A stretch of DNA of 5,104 nucleotides from Promethearchaeota archaeon. GTDB taxonomy: Archaea; Asgardarchaeota; Lokiarchaeia; Sigynarchaeales; MK-D1. Position 1 is the stretch's first letter. Each line of letters begins with the position of its first letter. The translations under genes and the position numbers were made by a program. The DNA lies in the NCBI GenBank assembly GCA_016839385.1, contig JAEOUK010000519.1, forward strand, positions 1 to 5,104. Reading direction: 5' to 3'. The notes under the pieces were generated by a model. It did not search any database, had not been told where the DNA came from, and saw only the letters and a program-made list of their open reading frames with translations. This document shows positions 1 to 5,104 of the stretch, one piece after another.

Positions 1-733
1 CCCGATCCCCTCCTGTAATACTAATGTTCACATCCTGCCTTGCTGAACCGATGCCTGTTCTTCCAATTCCGCTAATTCGAAGGGTTAATCCAATAACCTC
101 TGCTAATTTCTTTAAATCCTTAGAATTTGTGCAGTCGTTATGATCTGTAATTACTTCAACAAGAGGTATTCCCAAACGATCAAGATTATAATATACTGTT
201 CTTCCGTAATTTTCCGTTTTCAGCTTACGTGCGGCATCCTCTTCTACAGTTAAGTTTGTAATTTTCACCTTTTTTCCATTTACTTCCACCCATCCATCTC
301 TAGCAACGATTAATGTGCGTTGGAAGCCAGTAGTTATACTTCCATCGAGATACTGCTTTCTAGCTACTATTCCAACGTCTACTAATGCGTTACAATTAAG
401 CCAGTGAGCTAATTCATAACCTGTATAAATTGCTTCCAAATCCGGCCAAAATGGTGGTTGTTCATCTTGTTCATATAAGCACGTTATGTCCGAATAAGCG
501 TGGTAAATCACTCGATAACCCTTTTCAAACTCAACCAACATTCCTTCATCAAAATCTCCCATTTCTCCTAAAACAGGACGGAACCTTCGCTCTAATAAAT
601 AATCAGGAGGGCTTTTTTTAAGATCTGGCTTGCAGTTACAAAAAAGTTTTCTCTTCGATTTTATTTGGTGATGGACCTCAAGTCCAGCTTTGAATCCAAG
701 TTTTTCAAATGAAATAGTGTTGGGATCTAGCAT
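1..733 (-). CDS. gatE: Second GatE/GatB-family amidotransferase subunit, 5' part only (paralogue of the adjacent GatE)
   Basis: The reading frame starts with ATG at 733 and stays open for 244 codons to the window edge, so only the N-terminal catalytic cradle is seen. Family motifs, in order: KLGFKAGLEVHHQ (E19 and H21 match the GatB/GatE Mg/ATP-site Glu and His), a CxC pair at C32/C34, FRPVLGE at 51-57, a single Cys at 85, GSITTGFQRT ending at 140, VEEDAARK around 163-170, LDRLGIPLVEV at 184-194 and ARQDVNISI at 231-239. By-eye alignment to the neighbouring GatE gives about 40% identity with three or four one-residue gaps. Known members of this fold phosphorylate the carboxylate of misacylated tRNA and amidate it with ammonia. 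Retained motifs argue for activity. ATG 733 is chosen because the preceding in-frame codons hold no ATG, GTG or TTG back to the gatD stop, and the N-terminus aligns with GatE. Whether the GatE-type AspRS-like insertion follows cannot be seen, so a GatB-like protein remains possible. The specific role is unknown. Confidence 0.9.
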   Translation of the reverse strand, partial: MLDPNTISFEKLGFKAGLEVHHQIKSKRKLFCNCKPDLKKSPPDYLLERRFRPVLGEMGDFDEGMLVEFEKGYRVIYHAYSDITCLYEQDEQPPFWPDLEAIYTGYELAHWLNCNALVDVGIVARKQYLDGSITTGFQRTLIVARDGWVEVNGKKVKITNLTVEEDAARKLKTENYGRTVYYNLDRLGIPLVEVITDHNDCTNSKDLKKLAEVIGLTLRISGIGRTGIGSARQDVNISITGGDR

Positions 734-737
734 AACA

Positions 738-771
738 ACTTCACGAATATAGAGGATTATGGAAGTGAAGT
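738..771 (-). promoter_or_regulatory. Small inverted repeat in the gatD to second-gatE gap, overlapping a weak ribosome-binding site
   Basis: In the transcribed sense, ACTTCAC (771-765) is followed after 20 nt by its perfect complement GTGAAGT (744-738). The second arm contains GTGA (744-741), the only Shine-Dalgarno-like match upstream of the second gatE, 7 nt before its ATG. If the stem forms in the mRNA it would occlude this weak site and lower translation of the downstream gene relative to gatD. A 7-bp stem with a 20-nt loop is modest, and chance is a serious alternative. Confidence 0.25.
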
Positions 772-775
772 GATA

Positions 776-2149
776 TTAATATTCTTTTTCTGTTAATCCT
801 TGAAGTATTTGATATCCTCGGAAATCCTCGTATGGCAAGATTTCACCAGCTATATTAGTCCGCATTACTTGTTGAATCAATTCATTATCATTATATTCCC
901 CTAATACCCAGCATAACTTTGCAAAAGCTGTTTCTGGAATCATATCGCCAGGGATTACCCCCAAATCTAAGAGTTCACGACCATTTGAATACACATTCAT
1001 TCCAGTGAATCCCCATAGAGTTTGAAGTGCCATTACTACGCTAATTTCCTCTGAAATTGCTCTTTTAATTGACTTAAATGTATGTTTTGGAGCATGTCCT
1101 AATCCTGTTCCCGCAAGAACAATTCCCCTGTATCCTTTATCAATGTAAAAATCAATAATTTCTGTGGACATTCCAGGATGAATGTATAACAATGCGCATT
1201 TAGATTCGATTCTCTTAGAACATGTTGTTTCAAGCTTTGGATTAACAGCAGATTTTCTAAAAACATCATTCTTGAACCAAGTGATTTTATCTTGCTCAAT
1301 CTTTCCTAATGGTAAATCACCGATCGTTCGAAATGCATGCCTTACAGATGAATGCATCTTTCTAACCCGAGTCCCTCTATGAATAAACCCATAAGTATGT
1401 GAAGAACTTCCTAACATACACAACACAACTTCCGCTAAATCTCCTTTCGCCGCTAAATTAGTTGCGTGAATAAGATTTAATGCTGCATCTGATGAAGGAC
1501 GGTCTGAGGAACGCTGACTACCCACAAAAACTATTGGAATTTTCAGATTTTTCACTAAAAATGAAACCGCCGCGGTTGAATATCCTAATGTATCAGTACC
1601 GTGAGTTACAACAATCCCATCTACCTCCCCTGAATTACTGAGTTTCGTAACTTCTTTAGCCAATCTCAACCAATTTGTTGGTTTCATATCCTCAGAGAAA
1701 ATTTTAAACACAATTTTTGTCTTAAGATTACAAATATCCGCAAGTTCGGGAACTGCTGCATATAATTCATGAGGTTTAAAAGCAGGTATTACACCACCTG
1801 TAACGTAATCCAAACGACTCGCTATTGTTCCACCTGTTCCCAGTAAGGCGACATTGGGTTTGGATTTATCTTTCGGAATTTTAATTCCCTCAAATTCCAC
1901 GCTCATAGGAGGATTTTTTTCAATGACACGAATTTCATCTAATTCCTCTACTTTTAAACCAATATTATATCCATTACTAAGTTTAATCTCAACATAACCA
2001 TCTTCTGCAAACTGATTACGAGGAAGAATTATTCCTTGAAAAATTGATTCTCCTTTTTTAATTTCTACTTTATCCCAAGCTTCAACTTCATGTGATTTGA
2101 AGAATTTAGAAGATTTCGGCTTATAACCTTCGGGTTGTTTCGACCCCAT
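776..2149 (-). CDS. gatD: Glutamyl-tRNA(Gln) amidotransferase subunit D (asparaginase-type ammonia-releasing subunit)
   Basis: This is a complete 457-aa protein, close to the usual GatD length of about 430-450. GatD hydrolyses glutamine or asparagine and passes the ammonia to GatE for Glu-tRNA(Gln) to Gln-tRNA(Gln) conversion in the cytoplasm. Residues ~25-77 form the small beta-rich N-terminal domain typical of GatD and absent from ordinary L-asparaginases. From ~98 the type I/II asparaginase fold begins. The catalytic set is intact: T108 in GTGGTIA, T185 and D186 in VTHGTDT, and K264 in RGTRVRKMH. GSQRSSDRPSSDAALNL (210-226) is the conserved segment of the family. The start ATG follows the gatE TAA with no spacer, and AGGAGG lies 8 nt upstream, so the start is secure. 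The two genes are almost certainly co-translated, as fits a D2E2 complex. The N-terminal domain and the GatE neighbour exclude a stand-alone asparaginase. Confidence 0.97.
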   Translation of the reverse strand: MGSKQPEGYKPKSSKFFKSHEVEAWDKVEIKKGESIFQGIILPRNQFAEDGYVEIKLSNGYNIGLKVEELDEIRVIEKNPPMSVEFEGIKIPKDKSKPNVALLGTGGTIASRLDYVTGGVIPAFKPHELYAAVPELADICNLKTKIVFKIFSEDMKPTNWLRLAKEVTKLSNSGEVDGIVVTHGTDTLGYSTAAVSFLVKNLKIPIVFVGSQRSSDRPSSDAALNLIHATNLAAKGDLAEVVLCMLGSSSHTYGFIHRGTRVRKMHSSVRHAFRTIGDLPLGKIEQDKITWFKNDVFRKSAVNPKLETTCSKRIESKCALLYIHPGMSTEIIDFYIDKGYRGIVLAGTGLGHAPKHTFKSIKRAISEEISVVMALQTLWGFTGMNVYSNGRELLDLGVIPGDMIPETAFAKLCWVLGEYNDNELIQQVMRTNIAGEILPYEDFRGYQILQGLTEKEY

Positions 2150-4084
2150 TTATTTTCCCTCCTTCTTAAGCACTTTTGATATTTCTGCTCTCACAACTTG
2201 AGAAACAACTTTTCCATCTATTTTTCCCCTAACTTCAGCCATTACTGCTCCCATAATAGGTCCCATCGCTTCCATTTCTCTTTCTTGTATCATTTTAGTA
2301 AACTTTTGAACAATTCTCTGGACGATTTCCTCTAATTCTTCTTTATTAATTGTAATTATATCCATTTCTTCTATAATATCTTCAATTTTTGAGCTGGGAT
2401 TTTCCGCAATTTTAGATAAAATACCCTCAATAGCTTCTTTCGCAATTTTCTTTTGTTCTAATAACTCAAAAACACGAATAAAATGGGAATCAGTCAGATT
2501 TTCAACAAGTATTCCTTCTCTTCTTATCGTTGTTATAGTTTCTAATAATGTACTGACCACAATTGTCGGTTTCCCTGAATATATTGCTAGTATATCTTCC
2601 AAAAGCTTGAGATTGCCGTCAAGCGTCAGCTGATCCAGTGATTCTTTTGGTATTTTATACTTTTTCGTAAATTCGTTCATTACATCCCAAGGATATCTTG
2701 GGAGCGAAGATTTGATTTCAGATAATTTAATGGGAGATATTGGTATCTCACGAGAATCTGTATCAGGATAGAGTCGTTTAGCTCCATGAAGTTCCCGTAA
2801 AAATTCGGTATTACCATTTTCTAAAGCTTTTCGCGTTTCTTCAGGAACACCATCTAGCGCTTTAACAAGTCGGTCCTTAATTATATCGAATGCTTGTTCC
2901 AAACGCGATGGTTTTCCAAGCACTAAAACAAATAAATCTTCATCACTACAACTTAACGATTTACGCACTTTTGAGATTTCTGCTTCAGAAAATTGGTATT
3001 TTTTAAGGTCTTCATCACTATGAATTAATCCTTTTAAGCCCGTAATTGCTCCCATCTTATTTGCTACTTCGGTTCCAAATCTTCTACCTTCTTGAATTTC
3101 AATTCCCCATAAACCGTGCATTTTTTTTACTCGCATACCCCATACTGCTAATTTATTTTTCAAACCCTGCTGGATAAACTTACATTGGGTTTTTTCAAAA
3201 ATCTTGGATGTTTCAATTACTTCCTCTTGAAAATCAGATGGAGATAATTCAAGCTTTTTCATTTTATCTCGTATATCAATTAAGGCTAACTGCCGAGTTA
3301 CTTCACTCTTGATGAGAATAGGAATCCAATCCAATTTCTGAACACCCTTAATTTCAATGCGCTCTCCTCCCTTGATACTGACATTAAGATCTTGACGAAT
3401 TGCTCCCAGTAATTTCTTTACTTTCCCTGTGTTTCTGAGAAGCATTCCTATGCGTAAAGCTGCCAATCTTGCTTCTTCAGGATCATTAATATCTGGAGCG
3501 GTTGTTACTTCAACTAAAGGTATACCTAAGCGATCCAAACGAAATTTGATAATGTTTTTTCCTTCTCCCGATTTTCTACAAGAATCCTCCTCAAGGCATA
3601 ATAAATTAATTCCGATGTCCTTTTTTGGAGAAATAGGAACTTTACCATTAATTCCAATGATTCCAGTGCGCTGGAAGCCTGCAGGAACACTTCCATCAAC
3701 GTAGTTTTTCCTACAAACGTGAAACTCATCTACTAAGTTTAATTTTAACAATAAACCAATTTCTAACGCAATATCCATTGCATTTTGGCTACAGAAAAAT
3801 GGAGGGGTTTCATCTATATCATAGGTGCATGTGCAATCATAGAATCCTTCGTAAATGACTTGATTCTGTTTTTTAAATTCCACTAACATTGCGGGATCAA
3901 ACTTGCCCTCTTCACCTAATACTGGTCGAAAATTTCGTGTAAGGATATAGTCAGGGTCATCTTGACCTCTGAGCTTATTCTCACACCCACAAAACAACTT
4001 AGTTTTAGTATCTAATTGCTGATGTATTTCTATTCCAACCATTAAGCCAAGTTTCTTATAGTCATAATCGTTCGTAGTTGCCAT
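2150..4084 (-). CDS. gatE: Glutamyl-tRNA(Gln) amidotransferase subunit E (kinase/transamidase and tRNA-binding subunit)
   Basis: This is a complete 644-aa protein, near the roughly 620-640 usual for archaeal GatE. It binds misacylated Glu-tRNA(Gln), uses ATP to form a gamma-phosphoryl intermediate and amidates it with ammonia from GatD. The catalytic cradle spans ~10-275: KLGLMVGIEIHQQ (E19, H21), CxC at C32/C34, a second CxC at C84/C86, GFQRT (136-140), LEEDSCRK (164-171), LDRLGIPLVEV (183-193) and IRQDLNVSIKGG (229-240). Next comes the AspRS-like insertion that separates GatE from bacterial GatB, ~290-405, including GRRFGTEVANKMG (333-345). A helical region with GAKRLYPDTDS (434-444) follows, then a YqeY-like tail ending in GKIDGKVVSQVVRAEISKVL. 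The start at 4084 matches the family N-terminus. No Shine-Dalgarno site precedes it, consistent with a short or absent leader. The last codons also encode the gatD ribosome-binding site. The second CxC is not matched in the downstream paralogue, which has one Cys there. Confidence 0.97.
   Translation of the reverse strand: MATTNDYDYKKLGLMVGIEIHQQLDTKTKLFCGCENKLRGQDDPDYILTRNFRPVLGEEGKFDPAMLVEFKKQNQVIYEGFYDCTCTYDIDETPPFFCSQNAMDIALEIGLLLKLNLVDEFHVCRKNYVDGSVPAGFQRTGIIGINGKVPISPKKDIGINLLCLEEDSCRKSGEGKNIIKFRLDRLGIPLVEVTTAPDINDPEEARLAALRIGMLLRNTGKVKKLLGAIRQDLNVSIKGGERIEIKGVQKLDWIPILIKSEVTRQLALIDIRDKMKKLELSPSDFQEEVIETSKIFEKTQCKFIQQGLKNKLAVWGMRVKKMHGLWGIEIQEGRRFGTEVANKMGAITGLKGLIHSDEDLKKYQFSEAEISKVRKSLSCSDEDLFVLVLGKPSRLEQAFDIIKDRLVKALDGVPEETRKALENGNTEFLRELHGAKRLYPDTDSREIPISPIKLSEIKSSLPRYPWDVMNEFTKKYKIPKESLDQLTLDGNLKLLEDILAIYSGKPTIVVSTLLETITTIRREGILVENLTDSHFIRVFELLEQKKIAKEAIEGILSKIAENPSSKIEDIIEEMDIITINKEELEEIVQRIVQKFTKMIQEREMEAMGPIMGAVMAEVRGKIDGKVVSQVVRAEISKVLKKEGK
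2158..2163 (-). promoter_or_regulatory. Strong Shine-Dalgarno site of gatD, inside the gatE 3' end
   Basis: AGGAGG, within GAAGGAGGG (2165-2157), lies 8 nt before the gatD ATG and is encoded by the Lys-Lys-Glu-Gly codons at the end of GatE. It fixes the gatD start. With the stop codon touching the start codon, it indicates translational coupling of the two subunits. It contrasts with gatE, which has no such site. Confidence 0.8.
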
Positions 4085-4110
4085 AAAAAATCAATATGAT
4101 AATAAAAACG
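4085..4110 (-). terminator. T-rich tract downstream of elp3, possible archaeal terminator
   Basis: In the transcribed sense this stretch contains CGTTTTTATT (4110-4101) and a run of six T directly before the gatE ATG (4090-4085). Archaeal RNA polymerase can terminate on T-tracts without a hairpin, so some elp3 transcripts could end here. The same bases would also be the short leader of gatE, and in such AT-rich DNA T-runs are common. I see no stem-loop. The call is therefore weak, and read-through from elp3 into gatE is equally possible. Confidence 0.25.
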
Positions 4111-4112
4111 GA

Positions 4113-4124
4113 ATTTAATTTAAA
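4113..4124 (-). promoter_or_regulatory. Candidate TATA box for gatE-gatD and the downstream gene
   Basis: TTTAAATTAAAT sits 29-40 nt upstream of the gatE ATG, in the 57-bp gap after elp3. Archaeal initiation about 25 nt downstream of the box centre would fall roughly 10 nt before the ATG. That would give a very short leader and fit the absence of a Shine-Dalgarno site. No clear purine-rich BRE precedes it. The AT-rich background makes chance matches likely. Confidence 0.35.
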
Positions 4125-4141
4125 CTATGAACTAACTTCTC

Positions 4142-5104
4142 TCAGAGGAGCTTGGATACATAAAATCCATCTAGGTGATAACCCAGTTTATAAAAGTATT
4201 CTCTAACACCTATTCCACTAATAATTGAGAGTTTTTTCATTCCAAATTCTTCACGAGCAATTGTTTCTGCATGTTCCAAAAGTTTTTGACCATATCCCCG
4301 ATGTTGGACCTGATCTTTTAATGGTTTATCTGTACGAGGAACAAGTTCTCCAACCACACGTATCTCTCTGACTATCATCGTTTTATTCTGTAATTCTGGT
4401 CTGTGAGCAAATTCTGAAGGTTTTCTTAAGCGTAAATATCCTAATACTGTATTTTTATACTCATATGAAAGGAATATCTCTAATCCATTTGATGCTGTAT
4501 AATCTATTCTCTCTAACTTATAATTTTCGATGTTCAAATTTGAATCTTTCACAAAACCTTGTTCTCTGCATCGAATACAATTGCATTTTGCTCCCATTTC
4601 TTTTAATCGGTTATGGACAAGTTGACGAAGGTTACTTTTTTTAACTCCATCTTCAATTAAAAATGCTGGAATATCTCTTTGAATCCTTTGGATACGCACA
4701 TATTTGGGAATCTTAGATTTAATGCGTGCAATCAAATCCACAGCAATATCTAGAGGATAAGAATGATACTCCCCCGTCTTCCACATTTCGTATAATTTTG
4801 TCCCCTTAACAACGAGTGTAGGATAGATCTTCAACATATCCGGGCGAAAATCAGGATTCTGGAACAATTCCATGAAATCCTCGAAATCTTCCTTAGGTGT
4901 GCTCCCTGGAAGATTTGGCATCATATGAGCATTGATCTTTAATCCAGCATCTTTTGCATATCGAATCGCTTGAACACTATCTTTAATAGTGTGTCCACGG
5001 TCTAATTTTGAAATAATCTCATCTCGAGTGGTCTGAATTCCAATTTCAACACGTGTACCTCCATAAGCTAATATCTTATCTATATGCTCAGGTAAACAAT
5101 AATC
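4142..5104 (-). CDS. elp3: Elp3 tRNA uridine(34) acetyltransferase, C-terminal 320 residues (5' end outside window)
   Basis: The frame is open from the window edge to TGA at 4144-4142. About 200-230 N-terminal residues, with the radical-SAM cluster cysteines, are missing compared with full-length Elp3 of roughly 520-550 aa. Residues are numbered from the visible start. The late radical-SAM barrel shows GGTRVEIGIQTT (16-27), RGHT (37-40) and HMMPNLPGS (60-68). KIYPTLVVKGTKLYEMW (92-108) and RIQRIQRDIP (138-147) follow. CNCIRC (C174, C176, C179) gives the zinc-site cysteines. The GNAT acetyltransferase domain ends the protein, with the acetyl-CoA loop QHRGYGQKLLEHAE (267-280) and SGIGVREYFYKLGYHLDG (297-314). 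Elp3 uses acetyl-CoA and SAM-derived radical chemistry to install a carboxymethyl-type group at C5 of wobble U34; archaeal Elp3 acts without the other Elongator subunits. The ATG at 4924 is an internal Met pair, not the start, since conserved Elp3 sequence continues upstream. The gene is 57 bp from gatE on the same strand. Confidence 0.95.
   Translation of the reverse strand, partial: DYCLPEHIDKILAYGGTRVEIGIQTTRDEIISKLDRGHTIKDSVQAIRYAKDAGLKINAHMMPNLPGSTPKEDFEDFMELFQNPDFRPDMLKIYPTLVVKGTKLYEMWKTGEYHSYPLDIAVDLIARIKSKIPKYVRIQRIQRDIPAFLIEDGVKKSNLRQLVHNRLKEMGAKCNCIRCREQGFVKDSNLNIENYKLERIDYTASNGLEIFLSYEYKNTVLGYLRLRKPSEFAHRPELQNKTMIVREIRVVGELVPRTDKPLKDQVQHRGYGQKLLEHAETIAREEFGMKKLSIISGIGVREYFYKLGYHLDGFYVSKLL

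Noticed and set aside
430..621. A 63-codon plus-strand open frame
   Set aside because: It lies entirely opposite the motif-rich second gatE gene, and its product has no recognisable domain.
1..733. Second gatE copy as a pseudogene or assembly duplicate of the first
   Set aside because: The frame is uninterrupted, the conserved motifs are retained, and identity to the first copy is only about 40%, so it is neither a decayed nor an artificial copy within the visible part.
1182..1382. A 66-codon plus-strand open frame and a 66-codon minus-strand frame at 1099-1299
   Set aside because: Both overlap the well-supported gatD in other frames and show no family features.
776..2149. gatD as an ordinary L-asparaginase
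   Set aside because: It has the GatD-type N-terminal extension and the GatD-type RGTRVRKMH catalytic Lys context, and it is coupled to gatE.
3429..3729. Open frames of 91 codons (plus, 3429-3704) and 67 codons (minus, 3526-3729)
   Set aside because: Both are shadows of the conserved cradle region of gatE.
4142..4924. A 260-aa stand-alone GNAT acetyltransferase starting at ATG 4924
   Set aside because: The frame continues to the window edge with typical Elp3 sequence (GGTRVEIGIQ, RGHT), so 4924 is an internal Met within HMMP and the gene is a partial elp3.

Overview
The window comes from an AT-rich archaeon. The evidence is a heterodimeric GatD/GatE amidotransferase, which is known only from archaea, together with an Elp3 that carries its radical-SAM and acetyltransferase parts on one chain. 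A possible archaeal TATA box and a strong Shine-Dalgarno site are also present. The lineage cannot be fixed from this sequence; an uncultured low-GC archaeal group is a reasonable guess, but only a guess.

All genes lie on the minus strand, so the transcriptional order runs from high to low coordinates. First is the C-terminal 320 residues of elp3 (5104-4142, 5' end outside the window). A 57-bp gap (4085-4141) follows, holding a candidate TATA box and T-tracts. Then come gatE (4084-2150, 644 aa) and gatD (2149-776, 457 aa), which abut with no spacer. After a 42-bp gap with a small inverted repeat comes a second GatE/GatB-family gene (733-1, first 244 residues, 3' end outside the window). I see no RNA genes, mobile elements or CRISPR repeats, and no gene-free stretch longer than 57 bp.

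Functionally this is a tRNA cluster. GatD releases ammonia from an amide donor. GatE phosphorylates the glutamate of misacylated Glu-tRNA(Gln) and transfers the ammonia, giving Gln-tRNA(Gln). Elp3 modifies U34 in the anticodon of certain tRNAs, and tRNA(Gln) with a UUG anticodon is a plausible shared substrate.

The least ordinary element is the second GatE-like gene directly downstream of a complete gatE-gatD pair. By eye it is roughly 40% identical to the neighbouring GatE over the visible part. It keeps the conserved kinase-site motifs, so it looks like a functional diverged paralogue rather than a decaying copy. Its role is not evident from the sequence.
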